Shown here: piece by piece, positions 33,750 to 43,298 of the stretch | How positions within the stretch are numbered: position 1 is the stretch's first letter | How the letters are laid out: each line of letters opens with the position of its first letter | DNA from: Glaciecola sp965660625 | GTDB lineage: Bacteria; Pseudomonadota; Gammaproteobacteria; Enterobacterales; Alteromonadaceae | Assembly: GCA_965660625.1 (NCBI GenBank) | Contig: CBFIAR010000002.1 | Location: 124,001-188,000 of the forward strand | DNA: 64,000 nt | Direction: 5' to 3' | Notes under the pieces: model-generated | Databases searched by the model: none | What the model was told of the DNA's origin: nothing | The model's input: the letters and a program-made list of their open reading frames with translations, nothing else | Translations under genes and position numbers: made by a program

Positions 33750-36575
33750 CTACGGATTGTTCACTACAACACGTAAACTATCTAAGTAGGGTTCTGCATT
33801 TGAAATGATGTCAGTGAGCTTGCTCTGTTGCGCTTCAATAAACTGAATTTCTTCATCGCGAATTGACGCGTTTGTTTTTTGCAGCGAGCGTAAACGCTCA
33901 ATTTCAGTACTGAGCTCTGTCTGCATTGTATTGAGAGCGAGTGATTGTTGCTCAGCTAAGCGCGCATGACTTACTTTTAAGCTTTCTTCTATGCCAAGCG
34001 TAATCGGGTCGGCGAGTGCTTGCAGCAGTTGCAGTGCAATGTTGCGTTTGACCTTAAATAATTGCTCAAAATCGGCTTCAATCGGTTGGTTTTTAGAGTC
34101 TAAACAGAGTCTTACTGGTGTTGGAGGCAAAAACCGATAAAGCTGCAGGCTCGCTTCTGCACTGGCGGATAACACACTTGTTGTTTCTATCCAAAAGGCA
34201 CCCGTAGGAAGTGTGGGATCTTTGGTAAATGCGAGACTACTTTTGCCCAAGACATCAGTTGTGACCGATTCGAGGCAGTGACTCACAATTTCACTGTCCC
34301 AGCTTAAAAACTGCAATTGTTCAAACTTGGTTGCATTATTGCGTTGATAAGTGACCTCTAACCCATCTTCGCTCAAACCGGGGATCTGATGAACTAATTG
34401 CTCAGTAGGGCGAAGAATAAAGCTGTAATCATCTTTTTCTTCTTGCGTAACGCCAAGAGCATCAAATAATCTGCTCATAAACTTCAATAGGCCGACTGGG
34501 TTTTCTGCGGCAATAATTTTGTCCAATAAGTCGTCGATACGACCAAAACCAGACGCATTTAATTCAAGCAGTTTGTCTCTACCTTGCTCAATTTTCTTTT
34601 TAAGCTCTTTTGTGAGTGCAGCCGTTTGGACGATAATATCAAGCTTTAGCGCTATGTCTTCTGGGTTTTTCAGGACAGACATTAAATCAGATTCTAGTTG
34701 TTTAAATACGTCACTACCCACTGGGCATGTAGACTCAAACGCACCTAATCCATCTTGGTACCAATCAAACAAGACTTCTTGCGCTGTATTTTCAAAGTAC
34801 GGGATATGCAAATTGATATCGAATTTCTGACCGATACGGTCAAGACGACCAATTCGCTGCTCTAACAAGTCAGGTACCATTGGCAAATCGAACAATACTA
34901 AATGACGCGAAAACTGGAAGTTTCGGCCTTCACTGCCTATTTCACTGCACAATAACACTTGGGCGCCTTGTTCATTGGTGGCGAAGAAGTGTGCCGCTTT
35001 ATCGCGTTCAATAATACTCATACCCTCATGAAACACAGTATGACGAATAACGGTTTTTTGACGCAAATATTCAGCCAACTGCAGTGCTGTTGATGCGTAC
35101 GCACATATGACTAATACTTTTTCATTTTTATTGGCTTCAAGCAATTCAACTAACCATGTGACACGGGGGTCATATTTTGTCCAATTGTCGTTAACCAATG
35201 GGGCTCGCTCGGGGTGCAAACTGAGCACGACGTCTTCCTCTAAGGATAAAGATACTGCATATTCCTTTGGCAGCTTTAATGGCGCAGGTATGGCAATTCG
35301 CTCAGGGAAACCTTTAATACTGACCCGACTATTTCGGAATAACAATCGACCTGTACCGTGTTGATCTATCAGTTTGGTCAGTAAAGTATGGCGTTGTTCG
35401 CCACTTGCCAACATTGCATCACTTATTTTTTCATCCTTTACAACAGCATTTAAAGTGTCTATTTGCGCTTGACTCATATGCGTATTTTCAATCAGTGGAG
35501 CGACCGCTTCAGCGAGTTCACCATAGTGCTTTTCTTCCTCAAGAAATTGCTCATAATTGTGGAATCTCGCAGGGTCTAGCAAACGCAAACGCGCAAAGTG
35601 GCTCTCATGACCGAGTTGATCGGGTGTTGCCGTAAGCAACAATACACCTTTCACTATCTGGCATAACTGCTCTATTGCGTTGTATTCTTCAGAAACATGT
35701 TCTGCCGACCATTGCAGGTGATGTGCTTCATCTACAATTAAAATGTCCCAGTCAACTTGAGTTGCTTTTTCCAACACTTTCTCTTGCTTAATAAAGTCGA
35801 TACTGCACAACACCAGTTGCTCCTGCTCGAAAGGATTATCGCCGCTTTCTGCCATTGCCTCCATGCGTTCTTCATCGAATACCGAAAACGATAGGTTAAC
35901 GCGGCGCAGCATTTCTACTAACCACTGGTGCACTAAGCTAGAAGGTACTGTAATAAGAACGCGTGTGGCCTTGCCCGTTAGCAATTGCTGATGCAGAATT
36001 AATCCCGCCTCAATTGTCTTTCCTAAACCTACTTCATCGGCTAATAATACGCGTGGCGCAAAGCGACTGCCCACTTCATTTGCAATGTGCAATTGGTGCG
36101 GTATGAGCTCAACACGAGCGCCTACCAAACCAACAGCACCAGAGGTTGCATGATCGTATTGCTTTTGCAAGCATTCGTGGCGAATGTCGAACCACTTAGG
36201 TGAGTCCAGTTGACCACTAAACAGGCGCTTCTCTGGTTGGTTCAGCTTTGCATTATGGTCAAGAGTGACTTCCATAATCGATGCTTCTTCACCAGTGTCT
36301 GTGCGCAAACCAGAATATATGTAGAGACCTTCTTGCATCGTTATACCGGTGATTTTTATGTCCCAGCCGTCGATATGAAGTGCTTTTTCACCTTCACTCA
36401 AAATTAAACGGGTAATCGGAGCATGAGCAATCGCATACGTGCGATCCTCGTTAACCGCAGGGAAAAGTATATTTATCGTCCGGTTGTCAGTTGCCATGAC
36501 AATGCCTAAGCCTAAATCAGCTTCTGTATTGCTTAACCAACGTTGCCCAACGGTATACTCTTGTGCTGCGTTCAT
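33750..36575 (-). CDS. rapA: RNA polymerase-recycling SWI2/SNF2 ATPase RapA
   Basis: RapA (HepA) binds RNA polymerase and uses ATP to release it from stalled post-termination complexes. From ATG 36573-36575 it is 941 residues. The N-terminal Tudor-like domain begins YTVGQRWLSNTEADLGLGIVM. Helicase motifs follow: LIPHQLHIANEV, Walker A LLADEVGLGKTIEAG, DEAHHLQW (motif II), LLLTATP (III) and, in lobe 2, GSEGRNFQFSRHLVLFDLP with EQRIGRLDRIGQ (V/VI). A helical C-terminal domain follows. An upstream in-frame ATG 19 codons earlier is rejected because E. coli RapA starts at the TLGQRW equivalent. Confidence 0.97.
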   Translation of the reverse strand: MNAAQEYTVGQRWLSNTEADLGLGIVMATDNRTINILFPAVNEDRTYAIAHAPITRLILSEGEKALHIDGWDIKITGITMQEGLYIYSGLRTDTGEEASIMEVTLDHNAKLNQPEKRLFSGQLDSPKWFDIRHECLQKQYDHATSGAVGLVGARVELIPHQLHIANEVGSRFAPRVLLADEVGLGKTIEAGLILHQQLLTGKATRVLITVPSSLVHQWLVEMLRRVNLSFSVFDEERMEAMAESGDNPFEQEQLVLCSIDFIKQEKVLEKATQVDWDILIVDEAHHLQWSAEHVSEEYNAIEQLCQIVKGVLLLTATPDQLGHESHFARLRLLDPARFHNYEQFLEEEKHYGELAEAVAPLIENTHMSQAQIDTLNAVVKDEKISDAMLASGEQRHTLLTKLIDQHGTGRLLFRNSRVSIKGFPERIAIPAPLKLPKEYAVSLSLEEDVVLSLHPERAPLVNDNWTKYDPRVTWLVELLEANKNEKVLVICAYASTALQLAEYLRQKTVIRHTVFHEGMSIIERDKAAHFFATNEQGAQVLLCSEIGSEGRNFQFSRHLVLFDLPMVPDLLEQRIGRLDRIGQKFDINLHIPYFENTAQEVLFDWYQDGLGAFESTCPVGSDVFKQLESDLMSVLKNPEDIALKLDIIVQTAALTKELKKKIEQGRDKLLELNASGFGRIDDLLDKIIAAENPVGLLKFMSRLFDALGVTQEEKDDYSFILRPTEQLVHQIPGLSEDGLEVTYQRNNATKFEQLQFLSWDSEIVSHCLESVTTDVLGKSSLAFTKDPTLPTGAFWIETTSVLSASAEASLQLYRFLPPTPVRLCLDSKNQPIEADFEQLFKVKRNIALQLLQALADPITLGIEESLKVSHARLAEQQSLALNTMQTELSTEIERLRSLQKTNASIRDEEIQFIEAQQSKLTDIISNAEPYLDSLRVVVNNP

Positions 36576-36833
36576 AATTAAAAATCCAAGGTAAAAAATA
36601 AAACGGGTGCGCATTGTACTGATACTCTGCACGGCTGTCAGCTATCTGTTCAAATTACCTTAAAAAAGGTAGTGATAATTATAGAAAACTCATTTAAAGT
36701 GAAACAGTGGCAGAGTGCTTTATACTGCTAGAGCTGAGTAATTGCAGCATTTATGGCGACTACGCAGAAACCTTGTTTTTTCATCACCGAGACAACATGC
36801 CCTGGTTGTGTCTTAGTGGAATCGGAGTAACGG

Positions 36834-38297
36834 ATGTCAGAACAAACGCAAATCACACCTGCTAAGCCCAATGATCAAAAAACTGCAGCGCATGCGGATA
36901 CAAAAACAGTGCCTCTTTCTAACACTAAACTTTATGTACTTGACACTAACATCTTACTGCATGAACCGCTGGCTTTTACCTCTTTCAAAGAAAATGACGT
37001 CACGGTGCCGATGACCGTACTAGAAGAACTCGATTACATCAAAGATAGTAAAAAAGATGTGGCTCGTGATGCAAGAGTGTCAATCAGAGCTATGGAAGAC
37101 TTATTGCATAATGCAAGTCCTGAACAAATGCTTTCTGGAGTTAGTATGGCGGGTCTAGGAGCGGGGAAAAGTGCACCCACAGGCGTATTTTCGATATTGT
37201 CCGACTTGTCGATGCCAGATAATCAGCAGGTATTTACGAGCAATGAAAACGACAATAGAATTATCAACCTTGCTTTACATTTGCAAGCAACATTGGCTCC
37301 CCGACAAGTTGTTTTGGTAACTAAAGATATCAACATGCGGCTTAAAGCTAAAGGCGCTGGAATGAGCCTAGTCGAAGACTATCGCACTGATCAGCTCATT
37401 AGTGATATCAAGTATTTATCCAAGGGATACCATGTATTTGAAGGTGACTTCTGGCAAAATATCCAGGGGGTTGAAAGTCACACAGAAGGACGTGACACTA
37501 TTCATAATATTCCCAGAAGCATTCTGCCTGAGGCTTACGTTAATGAATTTCTGCTTGATGAATCACGACAGTTCGCAGGCGTCGTTGAGTCAATAACCGA
37601 TAATACTTTAGAAGTGCTCGACTTAGGTTATGAGCGGATAATGTCTCGTCGTGCATGGGGCGTATCACCAAAAAACATTGGTCAGGCAATGGCGATGCAT
37701 GCGTTATTAGACCCGCATATAGACTTATGTATTCTTACGGGCCCCGCAGGTAGTGGTAAAACATTACTTGCTCTGGCAGCCGCTCTAGAGATGATCGTTG
37801 AAAAAAGTATGTATGACAAAATTATTGTCACTCGTTCAACACCTGAAATTGCTGAATCGATTGGTTTTTTACCTGGTACGGAAGAAGAAAAAATGGCTCC
37901 GTGGCTGTCGGCAATAACTGATTCATTGGAAGTCCTGCATAAAAACGATGAGAGCACAAAAGGCTCTATGAGTTACATTATGGAAAAGGCGAATATTCAG
38001 TTTAAATCAGTTAACTTTATGCGTGGTCGAAGTATTCAAAATGCCATCGTAATTTTGGATGAATCGCAGAACTTAACTGCATCACAGCTGAAAACAATTA
38101 TTACGCGCTGCGGAGAAGGCACTAAATTAATTTGCTGTGGTAATTTGGCGCAAATTGACAGCAACTATTTGAGCGCAGTTACCTCTGGTTTGACGTATAT
38201 TGTAGAGAAATTTAAAAATTTTTCAGGTAGCGCAACTTTTAATTTAGATGGTGTTGTTCGAAGCCGTTTAGCAGAATTTGCTGAGAAAGAACTTTAG
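36834..38297 (+). CDS. PIN-PhoH family ATPase (YlaK-like)
   Basis: This 487-residue fusion has an N-terminal PIN ribonuclease-like domain and a C-terminal PhoH P-loop domain. The PIN part starts KLYVLDTNILLHEPLAF near residues 32-48 and keeps the acidic positions (DTN, EELD near 67, DNRI near 139). A linker contains YLSKGYHVFEGDFWQ. The PhoH part has Walker A GPAGSGKTLLALAAALE near 302-318, TRSTPEIAESIGFLPGTEEEKMAPW near 336-360 and Walker B AIVILDESQNLT near 403. Such PhoH2-like proteins have RNA helicase/RNase activity in some bacteria; the role here is inferred. The ATG is preceded by GGAGTAACGG. No antitoxin gene is adjacent. Confidence 0.92.
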   Translation: MSEQTQITPAKPNDQKTAAHADTKTVPLSNTKLYVLDTNILLHEPLAFTSFKENDVTVPMTVLEELDYIKDSKKDVARDARVSIRAMEDLLHNASPEQMLSGVSMAGLGAGKSAPTGVFSILSDLSMPDNQQVFTSNENDNRIINLALHLQATLAPRQVVLVTKDINMRLKAKGAGMSLVEDYRTDQLISDIKYLSKGYHVFEGDFWQNIQGVESHTEGRDTIHNIPRSILPEAYVNEFLLDESRQFAGVVESITDNTLEVLDLGYERIMSRRAWGVSPKNIGQAMAMHALLDPHIDLCILTGPAGSGKTLLALAAALEMIVEKSMYDKIIVTRSTPEIAESIGFLPGTEEEKMAPWLSAITDSLEVLHKNDESTKGSMSYIMEKANIQFKSVNFMRGRSIQNAIVILDESQNLTASQLKTIITRCGEGTKLICCGNLAQIDSNYLSAVTSGLTYIVEKFKNFSGSATFNLDGVVRSRLAEFAEKEL

Positions 38298-38516
38298 TTT
38301 TGACGTTAATCAAATAGAAGGTATTATGTGTTTGTTCTATGCGAACATTGTTTTTTGTAAAATTGTCAGGCCTGTGCCGATAATGAGTAAGTGGAACATG
38401 GCATAAAATTTTGTGACTAATCCGCAAATATAGAAGGTCAAATAAATAAAGAGGTGAGTTTAATTATTTGGCCTTACCTATAAACCATGTAGTAGACAGA
38501 GTAAGTTAAGGTTGAC

Positions 38517-39446
38517 ATGACAGAAAAGCGTGCTGCTATCCTCGTTGTTGATGACGAGAGGATGAATATTCAGATTTTAAATAACGCCTTATGTGACGAA
38601 TATAATATCCTGGCTGCGATGACGGGCGAGCAAGCGATCAAAGTGGTCTTCGAATCACTCCCTAGCCTTATTTTACTCGATATTGTTTTGCCAGATATGA
38701 GCGGCCACGATGTTTGCAGAACATTGAAAAGCAATGAGTTAACAAAGCATATACCCATCATTTTTATTACTGCACAGAGCGGATCTGACGACGAACTTAT
38801 TGGTTTAGAGTTGGGTGCCGCAGATTATTTCCGAAAGCCTTTCGTGTTACCGCTCATTAAGGTGCGTATCCGCAACCAAATTGAGTTAGTACACAAGACC
38901 GCAGAGCTTGAACGGTTGGTATGGATCGATGGCCTAACAGGAATACCGAACAGGCGCCGATTCGACGAACGGTATGTAGATGCCTGCAATTATGCAAAGA
39001 GAAACAAACGTCGTATTTCTATCCTCCTTTTAGATATTGATTTTTTTAAACAGTATAATGACTATTATGGTCATGTAAAAGGTGATGAAGTTCTTAAAAC
39101 TGTTGCACTTACGCTTCAACAAAGTGCGTCTCGACCTTTTGATTTAGTTGCTCGTTATGGGGGAGAAGAATTTGTTATACTGCTGACAGATTCAAGCGAA
39201 TCAGAAGGCGTTAGGCTTGCTGAGAAAGTACGTCAAAAAATAGAAGAGTTAGCAATCCCTCATATTAAATCTAGGATTCACAAATCATTAACTATCAGTA
39301 TTGGTGTTACTACAAGCCCTATTGAAGAAGCTGAATTTGATGATGAAAAGTTGTTAGAAGTCGCCGACCTGTGTTTATATGAAGCTAAAGCGTTGGGCAG
39401 AAATACAGTTGTTTCTGGTAACTTCGGCCCAGAAACTGCTAACTAA
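38517..39446 (+). CDS. Response-regulator diguanylate cyclase (REC-GGDEF)
   Basis: This 309-residue protein has a receiver domain (1-125) with phospho-acceptor Asp55 in LILLDIVLPDMSG, acidic pocket VVDDE near 13 and Lys in FRKPF near 106. A short linker leads to a GGDEF domain (about 135-300). The active site is YGGEEF (215-219 for GGEEF), and DGLTGIPNRRRFDERY is near 140. An RPFD motif at 206-209, five residues before GGEEF, is a typical inhibitory I-site. It should make c-di-GMP when phosphorylated, with product feedback. No histidine kinase is adjacent, so its partner is elsewhere. TAAGG precedes the ATG. Confidence 0.94.
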   Translation: MTEKRAAILVVDDERMNIQILNNALCDEYNILAAMTGEQAIKVVFESLPSLILLDIVLPDMSGHDVCRTLKSNELTKHIPIIFITAQSGSDDELIGLELGAADYFRKPFVLPLIKVRIRNQIELVHKTAELERLVWIDGLTGIPNRRRFDERYVDACNYAKRNKRRISILLLDIDFFKQYNDYYGHVKGDEVLKTVALTLQQSASRPFDLVARYGGEEFVILLTDSSESEGVRLAEKVRQKIEELAIPHIKSRIHKSLTISIGVTTSPIEEAEFDDEKLLEVADLCLYEAKALGRNTVVSGNFGPETAN

Positions 39447-39623
39447 GCCCTAGTTCAGATTCGGGAGCCCAATTATCATGTATGCCAAGCGATAATTAAC
39501 ACTCAGTGATTATTAGCAATAGCAAATTGCTGAAACCTAAGTTCCGCCTCTATCGACACATTCATTCCCTCTTAGAAAGCGCCAAGCATTCGTCTCTTCC
39601 CTTGCCAATAAAAGCAATATATC

Positions 39624-39644
39624 AAATGTGATATTATAACTTTA
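39624..39644. promoter_or_regulatory. Zur box 1 (upstream, weaker)
   Basis: The palindrome core GTGATATTATAAC (39628-39640) has one mismatch against its own mirror image and A/T flanks AAA...TTT. Its centre is 27 bases upstream of the stronger box. It resembles the gammaproteobacterial Zur consensus (GTTATA-N-TATAAC). Confidence 0.65.
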
Positions 39645-39649
39645 CATGA

Positions 39650-39672
39650 AAAGTGTTATAGTATAACATTTT
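39650..39672. promoter_or_regulatory. Zur box 2 (near-perfect)
   Basis: This is a 23-base palindrome, AAAGTGTTATAG then TATAACATTTT, with 10 of 11 base pairs symmetric (only 39653/39669 mismatched). It contains the exact Zur core GTTATA-N-TATAAC. It lies about 40 bases before the TonB-receptor start codon, over the expected promoter, so zinc-replete Zur should repress the receptor. Confidence 0.85.
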
Positions 39673-39712
39673 ACGAATATCTAAAGTTACCTCAAAATAT
39701 GGAGTCTTTATC

Positions 39713-42199
39713 GTGAACTTTTTGCCAAAACCACTCGCTTTGCTGTCATTATCGGTTCTTTCCACTATTGCTGTTTCAATTCAAGCTCAAACAATATCGG
39801 GTGTTGTACTCGACAAATCAGGACTGACGTTAAGAGAAGGCAGCGTGCAGATTATGGGAACCAATATCAGTACACCTATCCTAGCTGATGGTCGATTTAT
39901 TTTTGAAAACATAAAACCGGGTAATGTTGAAATTCACGTCGCCAGTTCAAAGCACGTACATTCAAAAACAGAACTCACTATCCCTGAGTCAGGCTTGTTT
40001 GATGTTGAAATTGTAGTTGCCAATTCAAGTATCGAAATATTTGATGTTACGGCGAGTGCTTTTCATGCTTCAACTATAGAATCCGCAGCACCCGTCAGCG
40101 TTATTGCAGGCGATGAGCTTCGCAAAAAACAAGCCTCTACGTTGGGGGATACTCTCAAAAATGAAGTCGGTGTACATTCTACTTTCTATGGTTCTGTTGC
40201 GAGTTCTCCAATCATAAGAGGGCTTGATGGTCCGCGCGTATTGGTGACACAAAATGGTTTAGATTCTGGTGACGCTTCGCGTGTTAGCCCAGACCATGTA
40301 GTTGCTACTGATGCGTCAACAGCAACACAGATAGAAGTTTTAAGAGGCCCAGCAACCCTGTTTTATGGCAGTGGCGCGATTGGTGGGGTAGTCAATGTTG
40401 TGGATCAGCGCATTCCTGACAATAATGATTGGGAAGGCGAAGTATCAACAGACCGCAACACTAATAACAGTGAGGAAACTTTTTCTGGTTTTATTAAAGG
40501 GGGTAAAGATAATATCGCCTTTAATGTGCAAGGATATTATCGCGATGCTGATGACTACCGAATCCCTGGTTACGCAGAAAACGAAGAAGCACATTCTGAA
40601 GAGGGAGTTGAGGAAACGCTGAATGAGCATGAGGGAGAACGAAAAGGCGTTGTCGAAAACTCGTCCAGCAGAACAAAAGGAATGACCGTTGGAGCCAGCT
40701 ATTTACTCGATAAAGGGTACATTGGTTTTTCTGTTGAACACATGTCTAGCTTTTATGGTGTTCCCGGGCATGCTCACGAAGAGGAACATGGCGATGAAAC
40801 CAATATAGATATTAGTGAAGCGACGGGAGGCGATATTGTGCAGGGTGATCTGCAGCAAAATCGCTATCAAATCTCAAGTCAACTGCAGTTAAACACTGAT
40901 GTTATTAGTGCAGTTAATACGAGTTTGGCTTTCACCGATTACCAGCATGCCGAAATTGAAAACGGAGAAATAGGTACTGTTTTTAAAAATAAATCACACG
41001 AGGCTCGCATTGAACTAATCCATCAGCCATTCGCCGGTTGGCGTGGTGGTTTTAGCTTCCATTACAAAGCCAGCGATTTTGAAGCCATTGGAGCAGAGGC
41101 ATTCACACCTCCTTCGAAAACTGATAGTTTTGGCATTGGCGTAATCGAAGAACAACACTTCGGTAGCATACTGCTTCAACTGGGTGCAAGAATTGAACGT
41201 GTCGCAATAGATGTACCGGCAGTTCAAATAGGCGAAACGGCTTTCTTGGCAATGCATTCTGAAGAAGAGCATATAGCGGTAGACCATGACCTTGAAACGT
41301 CGCTTGGGGGAATTCAGTCGAGCGACGCTTCATTTACACCAATAAGTGCTTCTATTGGCGCGGTATGGGACTTTACTGAAGGCTATAATTTAGGCTTATC
41401 TTATGTTCATGCTCAACGTGCACCCTCTAGTTCTGAAATATACAGTTTTGGCCCGCACATTGGCACCAGTACATATGAGCTTGGTTCATTTTTCGATATT
41501 TCTGATGACGGTGATGTGGTTTTTCAAACGCAAGATTTGGCTGTCGAAAAATCGAACAGTATCGACCTATCTCTGAGAAAATTTGGTGGGGAATTTGGTT
41601 TTGTACTGAATGCATTTTACAACCAAGTCAATGACTATTATTTTGCAGCAGACTCTGGTTTTGTTGTTGAAGGTGAACACGGCGAAGCCGACGCTGATGC
41701 ACTGGCAGATAGCGTAGTAGAAGAACACGGTACTGAATTACCTGTGTTCCTTTTTAAGGCTGTTGATGTCGACCTTTACGGTTTTGAAGCTCAAATTAAC
41801 TGGCAAGCTACGCCATCGTTGCAACTTCAAGCGCAGGGTGATTTAGTGCGCACAACATTGGATGAAAATATGGGGCAGAGTCGATATTTGCCAAGAACGC
41901 CGCCATCAAGATTAGGGGTAAGTGCTAACTATTCTATAGGGGATTGGCAAGCTGAACTTTCATTACACAAGTACTTTACGCAAGACAGAGTTGCTGAATT
42001 TGAAAGCGAAACTAAAGGCTACACCTTAGTCGATCTTGATGTTAACTATATCACTTCTTTGAATAATACGGATGTCACGTTTTATTTGAAAGGGCGAAAT
42101 TTAGGGGATGAGGAAGCACGCGTACACACGTCCTTCTTAAAAGACTTAACGCCAGTACAAGGTCGTTCGTTTATCGTTGGTATAAGAGCCAATTTTTAA
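39713..42199 (+). CDS. TonB-dependent outer-membrane receptor, probable zinc uptake (ZnuD-like)
   Basis: This is an 828-residue receptor. A signal peptide (to about QAQ, residue 26) is followed by a carboxypeptidase-regulatory-like domain to ~100. The plug (ESAAPVSVIAGDELRKKQASTLGDTLKNEVGVHS near 122-155; PIIRGLDGPRVLVTQNGLD near 165; EVLRGPATLFYGSGAIGGVVNVVD near 207-230) and the 22-stranded barrel follow, ending in a C-terminal Phe (GIRANF). Four predicted extracellular loops are rich in His, Glu and Asp, near residues 289-310, 352-364, 513-527 and 652-673. This is typical of ZnuD zinc receptors. Two Zur palindromes upstream strongly support zinc-starvation control. The start is GTG 39713 with AUGGAGU upstream. 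Confidence 0.9.
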   Translation: MNFLPKPLALLSLSVLSTIAVSIQAQTISGVVLDKSGLTLREGSVQIMGTNISTPILADGRFIFENIKPGNVEIHVASSKHVHSKTELTIPESGLFDVEIVVANSSIEIFDVTASAFHASTIESAAPVSVIAGDELRKKQASTLGDTLKNEVGVHSTFYGSVASSPIIRGLDGPRVLVTQNGLDSGDASRVSPDHVVATDASTATQIEVLRGPATLFYGSGAIGGVVNVVDQRIPDNNDWEGEVSTDRNTNNSEETFSGFIKGGKDNIAFNVQGYYRDADDYRIPGYAENEEAHSEEGVEETLNEHEGERKGVVENSSSRTKGMTVGASYLLDKGYIGFSVEHMSSFYGVPGHAHEEEHGDETNIDISEATGGDIVQGDLQQNRYQISSQLQLNTDVISAVNTSLAFTDYQHAEIENGEIGTVFKNKSHEARIELIHQPFAGWRGGFSFHYKASDFEAIGAEAFTPPSKTDSFGIGVIEEQHFGSILLQLGARIERVAIDVPAVQIGETAFLAMHSEEEHIAVDHDLETSLGGIQSSDASFTPISASIGAVWDFTEGYNLGLSYVHAQRAPSSSEIYSFGPHIGTSTYELGSFFDISDDGDVVFQTQDLAVEKSNSIDLSLRKFGGEFGFVLNAFYNQVNDYYFAADSGFVVEGEHGEADADALADSVVEEHGTELPVFLFKAVDVDLYGFEAQINWQATPSLQLQAQGDLVRTTLDENMGQSRYLPRTPPSRLGVSANYSIGDWQAELSLHKYFTQDRVAEFESETKGYTLVDLDVNYITSLNNTDVTFYLKGRNLGDEEARVHTSFLKDLTPVQGRSFIVGIRANF

Positions 42200-42268
42200 T
42201 TTTAAATTGGCCTTATATAGAACCTGCTTGCGCTGTTGAGATCCTGTTTACATTGACGCACCCTGCTA

Positions 42269-43108
42269 TTATTTAGGTAGCAAATTCGCAAATATTGGTT
42301 TACGCTTCTGCTGTCCTGCGGTCATTGCCTCCATTACGTCGGGCATTTGTAACATACCGCTTTGCCAAGTTGCTATGTAGTTAAGGCTATCGCTCACGTT
42401 GTGGTCTCTGGTGTAATTAATCATTTCCTTACAACCTGCAACGGCCATTGGCGAGTGGCCTGCAATTGTTTTTGCGATTTTCATCACTTCGTTGAGCATG
42501 GTTTCTTGGTCTGAATACACCTGATTTACTAAGCCCTTAGATAATGCTTCTTGACTCATCATATTTCTGCCGGTGTAGGCAAGTTCTCTCACTAGGCCTT
42601 GCGGTATGAGGTGCGGAAGTCGCTGCAATGTGCCGACGTCGGCGGTCATACCAATGTCAATTTCCTTGATGCAAAAGAATGCATCATCGGTACAATAGCG
42701 AATGTCGCAGGCACTTATCATGTCAACGGCACCTCCAATAACGCCGCCCTGGACAGCAACTAAAACAGGCATTCGTGCTTCTTCCAGTGCATTAAAAGCA
42801 TCCTGCAGTTTTAACACATGGCGTCTAAACGCTTCTGCTCTTCTAGCGGGTTCGCCATTGAAACTGGCACCCATATTTTGAAAAACAGATAAATCCATGC
42901 CTGCGCTGAAGTGTTTACCTTGCGCCGATATGACAATAACTCGCGCCAATGCATGCTCGTCAATATGCCTTATCGCTTCGGGAAGTTCAGTCCAAAAAGC
43001 GGCATTCATGCTATTCAATTCTTTTGCGCGGCATAGCTGTATATGCGCAATGTCATCTGCAATGCTGATGGTGAGAGTACTGTAGCTGTTCAGATCTACT
43101 GTAGACAT
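42269..43108 (-). CDS. Enoyl-CoA hydratase/isomerase, dienoyl-CoA isomerase-like
   Basis: This 279-residue crotonase-fold protein is most like delta3,5-delta2,4-dienoyl-CoA isomerase (ECH1). That enzyme repositions double bonds during beta-oxidation of unsaturated fatty acids. Visible features are the oxyanion-hole segment GKHFSAGMDLSVF near residues 62-74, VQGGVIGGAVDMISACDIRYC near 121-141, and the ECH1-type block CIKEIDIGMTADVGTLQRLPHLIP near 147-170 with acidic residues in EIDIG and ADVG. The start at 43108 has AGGA six bases before it; an ATG nine codons upstream is less supported. It is divergent from the broken esterase gene. Confidence 0.88.
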   Translation of the reverse strand: MSTVDLNSYSTLTISIADDIAHIQLCRAKELNSMNAAFWTELPEAIRHIDEHALARVIVISAQGKHFSAGMDLSVFQNMGASFNGEPARRAEAFRRHVLKLQDAFNALEEARMPVLVAVQGGVIGGAVDMISACDIRYCTDDAFFCIKEIDIGMTADVGTLQRLPHLIPQGLVRELAYTGRNMMSQEALSKGLVNQVYSDQETMLNEVMKIAKTIAGHSPMAVAGCKEMINYTRDHNVSDSLNYIATWQSGMLQMPDVMEAMTAGQQKRKPIFANLLPK

Positions 43109-43298
43109 ACGTTTTCCTAATGTTGACTCAATCACTATTATCTAAGCTATAAACTATAACTCAAGCATAAGGTTTTTATTTCCAATATTATTAAATAAAC
43201 ATATATTGTTAGCTAAGCTCAGCTATTAAGTCGCTGATGCACTTGCTATTCTCTATCACAAGACGTGTTTTTAAGTTTTAGAATCAACAAGGATTAAA

